From contig WGLY01000004.1 in assembly GCA_016125335.1 (NCBI GenBank), positions 1 through 64,000 on the forward strand: DNA of 64,000 bases. The letters run 5' to 3'. Every line of letters begins with the position of its first letter. The first letter of the stretch is position 1. Of this stretch, positions 46,886 through 56,237 are shown piece after piece. The DNA comes from Frankiales bacterium. GTDB lineage: Bacteria; Actinomycetota; Actinomycetes; S36-B12; CAIYMF01. A program made the translations under genes and the position numbers. The notes beneath the pieces were generated by a model. That model saw only the letters and a list, made by a program, of their open reading frames with translations. It was not told the origin of the DNA and ran no database searches.

Positions 46886-48172
46886 TCAGGACGACGGCGG
46901 CAGCAGCAGGGCGACGGCCTCGAGGTGGTGCGTCATCGGGAACAGGTCGAAGCCGCGCACCGAGGCCAGCCGCCATCCCGCCTGCCGGAGGTGGCCGACG
47001 TCGCGGCCCAGCGCCGCGGGGTCGCACGCCACGTACGCGACCGCGCGCGGGCCGAGGGCGGCCACCCGGTCGAGCACCGCCGCGCCCGCGCCGCTGCGCG
47101 GGGGGTCGAGCACCACGAGGTCGGCGTGCTGCACCGCGCCGGCCCGCAGCCAGCGCCCGACGTCGCCCTCGTGGATGGCCACGGTCGGCAGGTCGTGCAG
47201 GTTGCGCCGCGCGTCCCGGCAGGCGTCGGGCGAGGCCTCCACCGCGTCGACGCGCCCCTGCGGCCCGAGGTCCGGGGCCAGGCACCCGGCGAAGAGCCCG
47301 ACACCGGCGTAGAGGTCCACGAGATGCTCGCCGGGGCGCGGTCCCAGGGCGCCGCGGACAGCGTCCACCAGCGTGCCCGCGGCGCCCGGGTGCACCTGCC
47401 AGAAGCCCGCGGCGCTGACCCGCCACGAGCGGCCGCCGGCCTCCTCGGACACCCACCTGCGGCCGCGGCGGCCGGCCACGGCGACCTCGCGCGGCAGGCC
47501 GTCCGGCACGGCGGCGGACGGCGGCTCGAGCACCACGGCCGCATCGCCGGTGGACGAGCGGATCGCCTCCACCTCGGTGGCGCCCGGCCAGCGCAGCGCC
47601 GTGAGGCCGAGGTCGCGCACCCCCGGCGTCGCGAGGGGGCAGTCCCCCACCACCTCGAGGTCGTGGCTGTGGAACCGGCGCAGGCCCAGCTCGCCCTGCG
47701 CCGTCACGGCGAAGCGCACCCGGGTGCGCCAGCCCAGCCCGTCGGTGTCCCCCGCGACCGCCTCGACGTCCACCGCGTCCGCGAGCGGCACGCCCTCGAC
47801 GTCGTCCACCCCGCCGAGCCGGGCGAGCTGCTCGCGCAGCACCTCGGCCTTGAGCCGGCGCTGGGCGATCAGCGACGCGTGCTGCCAGTCGCAGCCGCCG
47901 CACCGGCCGGGCCCGGAGTGCGGGCACGGGGGCACCACGCGGTCCGGCGAGGCGTCGAGCACGCGCACGGCGTCGGCCCGGGCGAAGCGGCCCCGGGGCC
48001 CGATTGCGGTGATGACCGCCTCGACCCGCTCGCCCGGCAGCGCGTGCCGCACGAACAGCACGCGCCGCTCGTGGCGGGCGACGACGTGACCGCCGTGCGC
48101 GACGCGCTCGGCCACGACGGTCACCCGCTCGCCGACGACGGGCGACCAGGGCTCGGCGGGCTCTCCGCTCAC
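46886..48172 (-). CDS. TrmA/RumA-like RNA (uracil-5-)methyltransferase
   Basis: A 428-residue SAM-dependent RNA methyltransferase. An N-terminal TRAM domain (about 1-60) is followed by the iron-sulfur cysteines CPHSGPGRCGGCDW, the SAM motif HLVDLYAGVGLFAG, VVLDPPRSGAG and the catalytic-cysteine segment YVACDPAALGRDVGHL. It methylates uridine in rRNA or tRNA; the target is not determinable. The GTG overlaps the stop of the permease gene (GTGA). Confidence 0.9.
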   Translation of the reverse strand: MSGEPAEPWSPVVGERVTVVAERVAHGGHVVARHERRVLFVRHALPGERVEAVITAIGPRGRFARADAVRVLDASPDRVVPPCPHSGPGRCGGCDWQHASLIAQRRLKAEVLREQLARLGGVDDVEGVPLADAVDVEAVAGDTDGLGWRTRVRFAVTAQGELGLRRFHSHDLEVVGDCPLATPGVRDLGLTALRWPGATEVEAIRSSTGDAAVVLEPPSAAVPDGLPREVAVAGRRGRRWVSEEAGGRSWRVSAAGFWQVHPGAAGTLVDAVRGALGPRPGEHLVDLYAGVGLFAGCLAPDLGPQGRVDAVEASPDACRDARRNLHDLPTVAIHEGDVGRWLRAGAVQHADLVVLDPPRSGAGAAVLDRVAALGPRAVAYVACDPAALGRDVGHLRQAGWRLASVRGFDLFPMTHHLEAVALLLPPSS

Positions 48173-50226
48173 GGACGGGTGGCGCGGCTGCGCGGCGCGG
48201 CCTCGTACTCGCCCGCGACGACGGCGTCCTGGATGCCCGCCTTCGGCTCGCCGCGGCGCACCGCGCCCGCGGCCACCGACTCGGGCCGGTCGGCCAGCAG
48301 CTCGCTCGAGGCCAGCTGCCACGGCACGGCGCACACCATGACGCCGGGGCTGAACAGCAGGCGGGTCTTGAGCCGCAGCGCGCTCTGGTTGTGCAGCAGC
48401 TGCTCCCACCAGCGGCCGACGACGTACTCCGGGATGTAGACCACGACGAGGTCGCGCGGGCTGTCGCGGCGCACGCTCCGGACGTAGTCGAGCACCGGCC
48501 GGGTGATCTCGCGGTAGGGCGAGTCGAGCACCGTGAGCGGCACCGGGATGCCGCGCCGCTCCCAGTCGGCCACGAAGGCCGCGGTGTCCGGCGGGTCGAC
48601 GTCCACGGTCACGGCCTCGAGCGTGGACGGCCGGGTCGCGCGGGCGAAGGCCAGGGCGCGCAGCGTGGGCTTGTGCACCTTGGACACAAGCACGATCGCG
48701 TGCACCCGCGAGGGCAGTGTCACGGACTCGTCGTCGCCCGCGGCCAGCTCGCGCCGCACGTGGTCGTAGTGCTTGTGGATGCCCTGCATGAGCAGGTAGA
48801 GCAACGGCATCGCGATGCACACGATCCAGGCGCCCTTGGTGAACTTGGTCGCCAGCACGATGACGAGCACCGTGCCGGTCATCACGAACCCGATGGCGTT
48901 CACCGTGCGGCTGCGCAGCATCCGCCGCCGCTCGGCGACGCTGGGCTTCTGCCGCAGCAGCGCGTTCCAGTGCCGGATCATGCCGAGCTGGCTGAAGGTG
49001 AACGAGACGAAGACGCCCACGATGTAGAGCTGGATCAGGTTGGTGACCTCGGCCTGGTAGACCACCACGAGCAGGATCGCGAGGCCGGCCAGCACCACGA
49101 TGCCGTTGGAGAAGGCGAGCCGGTCGCCGCGCGTGTGCAGCTGCCGGGGGAGGTAGCCGTCGCGGGCGAGGATCGAGCCCAGCACCGGGAAGCCGTTGAA
49201 CGCCGTGTTCGCCGCCAGCGCCAGGATCAGCGCCGTCACGAAGGACACGTAGAAGAAGCCGAGGTCGAACTCGCCGAACACCGCCTGGGCCACCTGCGCG
49301 ATGACGGTCTTCTCCACCTGGCCGTCCGGCAGGCCCTGGAGCACCAGCGACGAGTCGGGGTCGACGACGTGCACCTGCGTGTAGAGCGCGAGCCAGGTGA
49401 TCGACACGAACATCGTCATCGCGATCGTGCCCAGCAGCAGCAGCGTCGTGGCCGCGTTGCGGCTCTTGGGCTTGCGGAAGGCGGGCACGCCGTTGGCGAT
49501 GGCCTCGATGCCGGTGAGCGCCGTGGTACCGGACGAGAAGGCGCGGGCGACGAGGAACGCGAGGGCGAAGCCGGTGAAGGTCGAGGTGCCCACGATCTGC
49601 CAGTCGGCGCTCTCGGCCCGCAGGGTGTCGCCCGCCACGAAGATGCGGTAGAGCGCGTAGCCGGTCATCCCGAAGATGCCGAGCATGAAACCGTACGTCG
49701 GGATCGCGAACAGCGCGCCGGACTCGCGCACGCCGCGCAGGTTCATGAGCGTGATCACCACGATGATGCCGACCGCCCACTCGCCCTTGTTCGCCCCGAT
49801 GAAGGGGTAGGCCGAGGCCAGGTTGGCCACCGCCGAGGCGATGGACACGGCCACGGTGAGGACGTAGTCGACCAGCAGCGCGCTGGCCACGAAGACGCCT
49901 GCCTTGGCGCCGAGGTTGGTCGTGACCACCTCGTAGTCGCCGCCCCCGCTGGGGTAGGCGTGGACGTTCTGCCGGTAGGACGCGACGACGACGGCGTAGA
50001 CCAGCACCACCAGTCCGGCCACCCAGGGGGCGTAGGCGTAGAACGCGGTGCCGCCGAGGGCCAGGACCAGCAGGATCTCCTGCGTGGCGTAGGCGTTGGA
50101 CGAGAGCGCGTCCGAGGCGAACACCGGCAGGGCGATGCGCTTGGGCAGCAGCGTCTCGGAGAGCTGCTCGCTCGCCAGCGCGCGCCCCACGAGCAGGCGC
50201 TTGCCGAAGTTCGTCAGAGGAGGCAC
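48169..50226 (-). CDS. APC-superfamily permease, KimA-like potassium importer
   Basis: A 685-residue membrane protein with about twelve hydrophobic segments (20-480) and a 200-residue cytoplasmic C-terminal domain. It follows Bacillus KimA closely in SSNAYATQEILLVLAL, YRQNVHAYPSGGGDYEV, SALLVDYVLTVAVSI and AFSSGTTALTGIEAIANGVPAF. KimA imports potassium with protons. The divergent neighbours are TrkA-type potassium regulators, which strengthens that reading. Homologues are often annotated only as amino-acid permeases. I chose GTG 50226, with TAGAGT ending 8 nt upstream. Confidence 0.85.
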   Translation of the reverse strand: MPPLTNFGKRLLVGRALASEQLSETLLPKRIALPVFASDALSSNAYATQEILLVLALGGTAFYAYAPWVAGLVVLVYAVVVASYRQNVHAYPSGGGDYEVVTTNLGAKAGVFVASALLVDYVLTVAVSIASAVANLASAYPFIGANKGEWAVGIIVVITLMNLRGVRESGALFAIPTYGFMLGIFGMTGYALYRIFVAGDTLRAESADWQIVGTSTFTGFALAFLVARAFSSGTTALTGIEAIANGVPAFRKPKSRNAATTLLLLGTIAMTMFVSITWLALYTQVHVVDPDSSLVLQGLPDGQVEKTVIAQVAQAVFGEFDLGFFYVSFVTALILALAANTAFNGFPVLGSILARDGYLPRQLHTRGDRLAFSNGIVVLAGLAILLVVVYQAEVTNLIQLYIVGVFVSFTFSQLGMIRHWNALLRQKPSVAERRRMLRSRTVNAIGFVMTGTVLVIVLATKFTKGAWIVCIAMPLLYLLMQGIHKHYDHVRRELAAGDDESVTLPSRVHAIVLVSKVHKPTLRALAFARATRPSTLEAVTVDVDPPDTAAFVADWERRGIPVPLTVLDSPYREITRPVLDYVRSVRRDSPRDLVVVYIPEYVVGRWWEQLLHNQSALRLKTRLLFSPGVMVCAVPWQLASSELLADRPESVAAGAVRRGEPKAGIQDAVVAGEYEAAPRSRATRP

Positions 50227-50234
50227 GTCACCGC

Positions 50235-50240
50235 ACTCTA
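50235..50240 (-). promoter_or_regulatory. -10 box, leaderless KimA-like gene
   Basis: TAGAGT on the minus strand ends 8 nt before GTG 50226. It is paired with an equivalent box for the divergent ceoB gene 40 nt away, so the two genes share a 65-nt control region. Confidence 0.55.
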
Positions 50241-50277
50241 CGGGCACACGGGCGGCCCGGGCCGGTCGGACGCCGTG

Positions 50278-50283
50278 TAGCGT
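50278..50283 (+). promoter_or_regulatory. -10 box, leaderless ceoB gene
   Basis: TAGCGT ends 8 nt before GTG 50292. No Shine-Dalgarno sequence is present. The 5'-UTR would be almost nil, which excludes a riboswitch in front of this gene. Confidence 0.55.
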
Positions 50284-50291
50284 TCGACCTC

Positions 50292-50954
50292 GTGCACGTC
50301 GTCATCATGGGCTGCGGCCGCGTGGGCTCCGCGCTGGCCCTCACCCTCGACCAGGCCGGCCACTCCGTGGCGGTCGTCGACCAGTCCGCGACGAGCTTCA
50401 GCAAGCTCCAGGCGGACTTCGCCGGCCTCACCGTCACCGGGATCGGGTTCGACCGCGACACGCTGCTCAAGGCCGGCATCGAGCGCGCCCACGCCTTCGC
50501 CGCGGTGAGCAGCGGCGACAACTCCAACATCCTCGCCGCCCGGGTGGCCCGGGAGACCTTCTCCGTGGAGAAGGTGGTCGCCCGCATCTACGACCCCCGA
50601 CGGGCGGAGGTCTACCAGCGGCTGGGCATCCCCACGGTGGCCAGCGTGGCCTGGCAGACCGACCAGATCCTGCGCCAGATCCTGCCGGACTCCGTCGGCG
50701 ACGAGTGGCGCGACGGCTCGGGCAAGGTCGCCCTCACCCAGCTGCCCGTCGCCGAGGAGTGGGTCGGGCATCGCGTGAGCCGGCTGGAGAAGGAGTCCGG
50801 CGCGCGCGTGGCGCTCATCACCCGCTACGGCGAGGGCATGCTCCCCGACGTCGACACCGTGGTGCAGGCCGACGACGTCGTGCACGTGCTCCTCGACCCC
50901 GCGCAGCGCGACGCGATCGCCGCGGTGCTCGCCGCCGGACCGGAGGCGCACTGA
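50292..50954 (+). CDS. ceoB: TrkA-type potassium regulatory protein (CeoB-like)
   Basis: A 220-residue RCK protein. The N-terminal Rossmann domain has the NAD-binding motif IMGCGRVGSALA (G7, G9, G12), and a TrkA_C domain follows (about 140-220). Such subunits bind NAD(H), ATP or c-di-AMP and gate potassium transporters. It overlaps the second RCK gene by one base (TGATG). No TrkH-type channel is in the window, so the divergent KimA-like permease is the obvious partner. Confidence 0.92.
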   Translation: MHVVIMGCGRVGSALALTLDQAGHSVAVVDQSATSFSKLQADFAGLTVTGIGFDRDTLLKAGIERAHAFAAVSSGDNSNILAARVARETFSVEKVVARIYDPRRAEVYQRLGIPTVASVAWQTDQILRQILPDSVGDEWRDGSGKVALTQLPVAEEWVGHRVSRLEKESGARVALITRYGEGMLPDVDTVVQADDVVHVLLDPAQRDAIAAVLAAGPEAH

Positions 50955-51610
50955 TGAGGATCGCCATCGCCGGGGCCGGCAAGGTCGGCCGCGCCATCGC
51001 GCGCGAGCTGGTCAACAACGGCCACGACGTGCTGCTCATCGACAAGGAGCCGGAGAAGGCCCGGCCCGACGTCGTGCCCGGCGTCTCCGCGCTGCTCGGC
51101 GACACCTGCGAGATCGCCGTGCTCGACCGCGCGGACCTGCCCTCGTGCCAGGTGCTCATCGCGGCGACCGGCGACGACAAGGTGAACCTCGTGGTGTCGC
51201 TGCTGGCCAAGACCGAGTACGGCGTCCCCCGCGTGGTCGCCCGGGTCAACCACCCCAAGAACGAGTGGATGTTCGACGAGGCCTGGGGCGTCGACGTCGC
51301 CGTCTCCACGCCGCGCATGCTCTCCGCCCTGGTCGAGGAGGCGGTGACCGTCGGCGACCTGGTGCGGCTGTTCACCTTCCGCCAGGGCAACGCCAACCTG
51401 GTGGAGCTCACCCTGCCGGCGTCCTCGGCAGTGGTCGGCGCGCGCGTCGCCACCGTGCGCTGGCCGGTCGACACCGCACTGGTCGCGATCATCCGCGACA
51501 CCCGCGTGATCGCGCCGAGCCCCGACGACTCGCTGGAGTCCGGCGACGAGCTGCTCTTCGTGGCCTCCCCCGAGCAGGAGCCGGCGCTCGAGGCACTGCT
51601 CGGCGGCTGA
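50954..51610 (+). CDS. ceoC: TrkA-type potassium regulatory protein (CeoC-like)
   Basis: A 218-residue RCK protein starting MRIAIAGAGKVGRAIARELVNNG, with an acidic residue at the end of strand 2 (LLIDKEPE) suited to NAD. A TrkA_C domain ends the protein. With ceoB it forms a two-gene operon, matching the Mycobacterium ceoB-ceoC pair Rv2691-Rv2692. Confidence 0.92.
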   Translation: MRIAIAGAGKVGRAIARELVNNGHDVLLIDKEPEKARPDVVPGVSALLGDTCEIAVLDRADLPSCQVLIAATGDDKVNLVVSLLAKTEYGVPRVVARVNHPKNEWMFDEAWGVDVAVSTPRMLSALVEEAVTVGDLVRLFTFRQGNANLVELTLPASSAVVGARVATVRWPVDTALVAIIRDTRVIAPSPDDSLESGDELLFVASPEQEPALEALLGG

Positions 51611-51681
51611 CCGCCGCGTCACCCGTCCGCCGTCCGGGACGGCGAGGGCGGGACGACCCGGGACGAACCCCGGGTGCGTCG

Positions 51682-52458
51682 TCAGTCGCCCGCCGCGCCC
51701 TCGCGGGCGAGCGCGTCGTCGGCGCGCTCCGGCACCGGAGCCTCGGCCCGCGCCTTGCGGATGAGCCGCCAGGAGAACAGCCCGGCCAGCGCGAACAGCG
51801 GCCAGCCGAGCGCGAGCTTGGCGACGCCGAGCGGCCCCACCGCTCCGGCGAGGTAGAGCGGCACCTGGATCACGAGCCGGGACAGGTAGACCGCCACGAA
51901 CGACCACGTCGCCAGCGCGTAGGCGCGCCGCTGCTCGGGCACCGCGCGCCAGCCGGTGATGTCGCCGGTGGCCGCGCCCACGGCGTAGCCGAGCAGCGGG
52001 TGGCCCACCAGAGCCGAGATCCCGAGCGCGAGCCCGTAGACCAGGTTGATGAGCAGCCCGGGCAGGTAGAAGTCCTCGGCCCGCCCGGAGCGCGAGGCCA
52101 GCCACGCGCAGAAGGCGATCCCGATGAACCCGGAGAGCACCTGCTGGAGCGACTCGCGGCGCACCAGGCGCAGCACCGCGAGCACCGCGCCCGAGCCCAC
52201 CGCCGCCCATAGCGCCGGGCCGAGCACGTTGCCGTCCAGGACGTAGACCACGAGGAAGAGCGCGCCCGGCACGCTGGAGTCGACCAGCCCGCGCCAGCCG
52301 CCGATGGCGTCGGCCATGAGCTGCTCGGTGGTGGCGTCGCCCGGCCGCCCGGTGCCCTCCCCGGCGCCGCCGCTGAACGCCTCCGCCAGGTGGTGGTCGT
52401 GGGGGTGCTCAGGATGGCGCTCCGGCTCGTGGCCGGCCGGCACCGCGTCCGCCGTCAT
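51682..52458 (-). CDS. DUF3159 membrane protein
   Basis: A 258-residue protein with an acidic, His-rich cytoplasmic N-terminus (HPEHPHDHHLAEAF) and about six transmembrane segments. The DUF3159 core is visible in VDSSVPGALFLVVYVL, SGFIGIAFCAWLASRSG and NLVYGLALGISALVGHPLLG. Function unknown. Its homologue in M. tuberculosis (Rv2693c) keeps the same place next to ceoC. It follows the OB-fold gene by 5 nt on the same strand. Confidence 0.85.
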   Translation of the reverse strand: MTADAVPAGHEPERHPEHPHDHHLAEAFSGGAGEGTGRPGDATTEQLMADAIGGWRGLVDSSVPGALFLVVYVLDGNVLGPALWAAVGSGAVLAVLRLVRRESLQQVLSGFIGIAFCAWLASRSGRAEDFYLPGLLINLVYGLALGISALVGHPLLGYAVGAATGDITGWRAVPEQRRAYALATWSFVAVYLSRLVIQVPLYLAGAVGPLGVAKLALGWPLFALAGLFSWRLIRKARAEAPVPERADDALAREGAAGD

Positions 52459-52463
52459 CGGCG

Positions 52464-52841
52464 TCAGTCCGTCACGGTGGGGAGCAGCTCGTAGCGCGGG
52501 TTCACCATGGCCCGCTCGCCGTCGCGCACGATGGGACGGCCGTGCACGACCAGGTGGCGGCCCGGCGTGATGCCCGGGATGCGCCGGCGGCCGAGGAACA
52601 GCAGCGTGAGCCGGCCGGTGCCGTCCCACAGCTCCGCCTCGACGGCGGGCGCCTTGGCCACCGGGCGCAGGGTGACCGACCGCAGGCGGCCGGTGACCGT
52701 GGTGACGAGGCCGCCCTGGCAGTCGCGGATGTGCGTCGCGCCCTGCGCGGTGGCCTCGTCCTCGAGCCGGTCGGCGTCGAGCTCCGACTGGGTGCGCGCG
52801 ATGCGCGCCAGCCGCCCGCGCCCCGCGGTGTCCGTGCTCAT
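52464..52841 (-). CDS. OB-fold nucleic-acid-binding protein
   Basis: A 125-residue protein with an OB-fold of the tRNA_anti/RecG wedge type (about residues 45-120: VTGRLRSVTLRP, EAELWDGTGRLTLLFLGRR, IPGITPGRHLVVHGR). It probably binds single-stranded nucleic acid; no catalytic residues are seen. It corresponds to Rv2694c by position. TAGCCT ends 6 nt before the ATG, indicating a leaderless mRNA that also carries the DUF3159 gene. Confidence 0.83.
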   Translation of the reverse strand: MSTDTAGRGRLARIARTQSELDADRLEDEATAQGATHIRDCQGGLVTTVTGRLRSVTLRPVAKAPAVEAELWDGTGRLTLLFLGRRRIPGITPGRHLVVHGRPIVRDGERAMVNPRYELLPTVTD

Positions 52842-52926
52842 GCGTCCAGGCTAGCCGTCCCGCGGCCGCCCACACGTCGGCCCGAGCGCCGCGGCTCCCC
52901 CGCGCGGCGTGACAGCATCACCGGCT

Positions 52927-53613
52927 GTGACGGGCATCGCACTCCTCGTCCACGGTGCGGGCTCCTGCCCGGCCACGGCCGCCCGGCTGCTCGGCCCGGC
53001 CGTGCCCGCAGGAGCGGCGGTCGTGGAGGTCGACGCGCGCGGGCACGTCGAGGACGTCGTCGCCCGCCTCGCCGACCATGCGGCCCACGCGCACGTCGTG
53101 CTGGCGGCGGGGGTCTCGCTCGGCGCCCACGCCGTGGCCCTGTGGGCCGCCCGCGGCGGGCGGGCCGACTCGCTCGTGCTCGCGATGCCGGCCTGGACCG
53201 GCCCGGCAGGCCCCGTCGCGGGGCTCACCGCCGCCACGGCGGCCGAGGTGCGGGCGCGCGGGTCGGCCGCGGTGCTGGCCGGGCTGCGCGCCGCCGCGGC
53301 CGGCGACTGGGTGGTGGACGAGCTGGCCCGCGGCTGGGCCGAGTACGACGACGACGCGCTCGCCGCGGCGCTCGAGGCCGCGGCGGCCAGCCCCGGACCC
53401 ACCCTCGACGAGCTGGGCGGCGTCGACGTGCCCGCCGCGGTGGTCGCGCTGGCCGACGACCCGCTGCACCCGGCGGAGGTGGCGGCCGCCTGGGCCGCGG
53501 CGCTGCCGCACGCCGCCCTGACCGTCGTGGCGCGCGGCGCTCCCGGTCCGGACCGCGGCGCCCTCGGCCGTGCCGCGCGCGCGGCGCTGGGGCGGCTCAG
53601 CGCGTCTCGGTGA
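52927..53613 (+). CDS. Alpha/beta-hydrolase-fold protein
   Basis: A 228-residue small hydrolase-like protein. IALLVHGAG supplies the oxyanion region and VVLAAGVSLGAHAVALWAA the nucleophile elbow (GVSLGA with serine). A late Asp and a C-terminal His are less clear, so activity is unproven. It corresponds to Rv2695 by position and lies divergently to the OB-fold gene. GTG 52927 or 52909. Its 3' end overlaps the DUF3710 gene by 17 nt. Confidence 0.72.
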   Translation: MTGIALLVHGAGSCPATAARLLGPAVPAGAAVVEVDARGHVEDVVARLADHAAHAHVVLAAGVSLGAHAVALWAARGGRADSLVLAMPAWTGPAGPVAGLTAATAAEVRARGSAAVLAGLRAAAAGDWVVDELARGWAEYDDDALAAALEAAAASPGPTLDELGGVDVPAAVVALADDPLHPAEVAAAWAAALPHAALTVVARGAPGPDRGALGRAARAALGRLSASR

Positions 53614-54361
53614 TCTCCGGCCCGCGCTCGGGCATCGACAGCGGCGGGCGCTCCTGCCCCTCGGCGCCCTGACGGGCCATGCCCTCGGGCACCTGCTCGG
53701 GCACCTGGAGCGGGAGCTGGTCGCCCGGCGCCATGGCCTCGACCCCGCGCACCACGACCGTGGCGCGCAGCACCTGCTCGAGCACCTCGGCGGCGGCGGC
53801 GTCGCGCGCGGCGGCGCCGGTGAACAGCGCGCGCAGGAACCACCGCGGGCCGTCGATGCCGACGAACCGCACCGGCTGCATCTGCGACTGGCCCTGCGGC
53901 CCCTCGGCCACGACGGTGGAGCGCACCTCCGGTCCGAACGGCCCGTTGACGACGTCCACGGTGCCGCCGGCGGCGAGGTTGGCGCGGATCTCCTCGCGCA
54001 CGTCGTCCCAGATGCCCTGCGTGCGCGGCGCGGCGAAGGCCATGAGCTGCATGCCCGAACGGCCGTCGACGACCGTCACGGACATCACCCGCTCGGCGGT
54101 CTCGTCGAGGTCGAGGCGCAGCTCCATCCCCTCGACACCGGGCACCCGCAGGCCGCCGAGGTCGAGCCGCGTGATGCCGTCGTCGTCGACCTCGGAGACG
54201 TCGAACGGCCCGCCGCTTCGGTCCGCCGCGGCGGACGTGTCGGCCTGGGTCCCGGCGTCGGCGCCGTCGTCGGCGTCGTCCTCGTCGCCGGCCCCGGGGC
54301 CGACGTCGTCGATGTCGGGCTGGTCGGCGTCGGACGGATCGCGACGGCGGCGACGGAACAC
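53597..54361 (-). CDS. DUF3710 protein
   Basis: A 254-residue soluble protein with a basic start (FRRRRRD), an acidic low-complexity stretch (about 15-50), and the DUF3710 core (RLDLGGLRVPGVEGMELRLD, MQLMAFAAPRTQGIWDDVR and PVRFVGIDGPRWFLRALFTG). Function unknown; conserved next to dut in actinobacteria (Rv2696c). GAGGAG lies 5 nt before the GTG. Probably cotranscribed with dut, 62 nt upstream. Confidence 0.86.
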   Translation of the reverse strand: MFRRRRRDPSDADQPDIDDVGPGAGDEDDADDGADAGTQADTSAAADRSGGPFDVSEVDDDGITRLDLGGLRVPGVEGMELRLDLDETAERVMSVTVVDGRSGMQLMAFAAPRTQGIWDDVREEIRANLAAGGTVDVVNGPFGPEVRSTVVAEGPQGQSQMQPVRFVGIDGPRWFLRALFTGAAARDAAAAEVLEQVLRATVVVRGVEAMAPGDQLPLQVPEQVPEGMARQGAEGQERPPLSMPERGPEITETR

Positions 54362-54423
54362 CAGGACTCCTCGGCTGTGGCACGGGACGGACGGGCGGGC
54401 GGTGACCGCCCTCGGGGACGACG

Positions 54424-54879
54424 CTAGCGGCCCGACGAGCCGAAGCCACCCGCACCGCGGTCGGAGCCGGGCAGGGACTCGACCTCGTGCAGCACGGCGT
54501 GCTCGACGCGCTGGACGACGAGCTGGGCGACCCGGTCGCCACGGTCGAAGGTGACCGGCTCGCGCGGGTCGAGGTTCACCACGGACACGGCGATCTCCCC
54601 CCGGTAGCCGGCGTCGATCGTGCCCGGGGCGTTCACCAGGGAGACGCCGTAGCGCACGGCGAGGCCGGAGCGCGGGTGCACGAACGCGGCGTAGCCCTCC
54701 GGGAGGGCGATCGCGACGCCGGTGGGCAGCAGCACGCGCTCGCCGGGGGCGACCACGGCGGCCACGCGCGTCACGAGGTCGAGGCCCGCGTCGCCGGGGT
54801 GGGCGTAGGACGGCAGCGGCAGGTCCGGGTCGATGCGGTGGACCAGGACGTCGACGGCGTGCGGCGGCCGCGGCGTCAC
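54424..54879 (-). CDS. dut: dUTP diphosphatase
   Basis: A 151-residue trimeric dUTPase that hydrolyses dUTP to dUMP, limiting uracil in DNA. All five motifs are present: [35 protein letters not shown] and the Gly-rich GAGGFGSSG tail. The GTG overlaps the stop of the upstream thioesterase gene (GTGA), so they are coupled. Confidence 0.97.
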   Translation of the reverse strand: MTPRPPHAVDVLVHRIDPDLPLPSYAHPGDAGLDLVTRVAAVVAPGERVLLPTGVAIALPEGYAAFVHPRSGLAVRYGVSLVNAPGTIDAGYRGEIAVSVVNLDPREPVTFDRGDRVAQLVVQRVEHAVLHEVESLPGSDRGAGGFGSSGR

Positions 54880-55502
54880 GGGTTGACCTCGAGGTTGCGC
54901 AGGCTGCTGCGCACGGCGCGGTCCTCGCGCGCCTGCTCCACGTCCTCCGGGCGGCCGTGGGCGGTGAAGTGCTCGACCGGCACCTGGATGAACATCGCGG
55001 CCGCGGTGACGGCCACCGGCCCGTCGGCCGCGCCGATCCGGCCCACCGCGCGGGTGAAGACCTTGCGCCCCTTGACCCCCACGACGTCGGTGCGCAGGTG
55101 CAGCGTGGTGCCGACCGGCACCGGGCGGCGGAAGTCCACCTCGAGCCGCGCGGTGACCGCCGGGGCCGAGAGCAGCCAGTTGAGCGCGCCCAGCGCGTCG
55201 TCGAGGGCGGTGGTGAGCAGCCCGCCGTGGGCCAGGCCCGGGGCGCCCTGGTGCTGGTCGGTCACCGTGAACGTGCCGTGCAGGCTGAGGCCCTCGCCCG
55301 CCACCAGCGCCAGGTGCAGCCCGCTGCCGTGGTCCACGCCGCAGCCGTAGCAGCGGGTGTAGTGGCTCGGGATCGGCTCGCCGGGCGCCGGCGCGGCCGG
55401 GCTGCGCTCGGGCACGACGGCGTCCGGTGGCGGGGTGGTCGGCAGCAGGCCGCCGCGCGCAGGAGGCGCGCCCTCGGGCGCCGCGGGTGGCTCGCTCGTC
55501 AC
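54876..55502 (-). CDS. PaaI/hotdog-fold thioesterase
   Basis: A 208-residue protein. The N-terminal 60 residues are Pro/Ala-rich and probably disordered. The hotdog domain has [14 protein letters not shown], then [20 protein letters not shown] with the catalytic-type Asp, and [14 protein letters not shown]. It should hydrolyse an acyl-CoA; the substrate is unknown. It sits directly upstream of dut, a place not occupied in the Mycobacterium order, so it may be a lineage insertion. Confidence 0.87.
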   Translation of the reverse strand: MTSEPPAAPEGAPPARGGLLPTTPPPDAVVPERSPAAPAPGEPIPSHYTRCYGCGVDHGSGLHLALVAGEGLSLHGTFTVTDQHQGAPGLAHGGLLTTALDDALGALNWLLSAPAVTARLEVDFRRPVPVGTTLHLRTDVVGVKGRKVFTRAVGRIGAADGPVAVTAAAMFIQVPVEHFTAHGRPEDVEQAREDRAVRSSLRNLEVNP

Positions 55503-55556
55503 GGTGCTCGACCCTACCGGCCGGGCGTGCCCCGCGGACGTGGCAGGCTCGGGCGC

Positions 55557-56237
55557 GTGAGCGACGCCGACGACGCGGGCCCGGGGCCGCAGCCCTGCGT
55601 GGAGGGCGTGGACGGCACCCTCGTCGCCTACCGCGAGCGGGTGCACGCCCCGTGGTGGATGTGGCTGGTCACGGTGCTGCTCACCAGCTCCCTCGGCATC
55701 GCCTACGGGTTCCCCCTCGGCGCGGGGTGGGGGCTTCTGGTGTTCCTCGGCGCGCAGGGCCTCGCGGCCTGGTGGCTGCTGGGCTCGGCGCCGCTGCTCG
55801 TGGTCGACGACCGCGTGCTGCGCGCGGGCCGGGCCCGCCTGCCGCTGCGGTACGTAGGGCGGATCGCGCCGCTGGACGCCGAGCAGACCCGGCAGGTGCG
55901 CGGCCCGCGGGCCGACCCCGCCGCCTACCTCTGCCTGCGCGGCTGGGTCGCGCGCAGCGTGCTCGTGGAGGTCGACGACCCCGACGACCCGCACCCCTAC
56001 TGGCTGCTGTCCACCCGCCACGGCCGCCGCCTCGCCACCACGCTCGCCCCGGCCCGCGACGCCGCCCGCGAGGCGGTGCCGCCGTCGGGCGGCCCGCCCA
56101 CGTCCCGGGCGGACGTGGCAGGCTGGGAGGGCGAGACGAGCCGGACCATCGGCACGAGCACCAGCGACGGCACCGGCGCAGCCGGCGCCACCGGTGGTGG
56201 AGACGACACCGACGGCGACAGGACAGGAACGGCATGA
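55557..56237 (+). CDS. DUF3093 membrane protein
   Basis: A 226-residue protein with two adjacent transmembrane helices (about 30-75), then a soluble domain with [41 protein letters not shown] and [14 protein letters not shown], the DUF3093 pattern. The Thr/Gly-rich tail is low complexity. Function unknown; equivalent to Rv2698. Its stop overlaps the start of the next gene. Confidence 0.85.
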   Translation: MSDADDAGPGPQPCVEGVDGTLVAYRERVHAPWWMWLVTVLLTSSLGIAYGFPLGAGWGLLVFLGAQGLAAWWLLGSAPLLVVDDRVLRAGRARLPLRYVGRIAPLDAEQTRQVRGPRADPAAYLCLRGWVARSVLVEVDDPDDPHPYWLLSTRHGRRLATTLAPARDAAREAVPPSGGPPTSRADVAGWEGETSRTIGTSTSDGTGAAGATGGGDDTDGDRTGTA

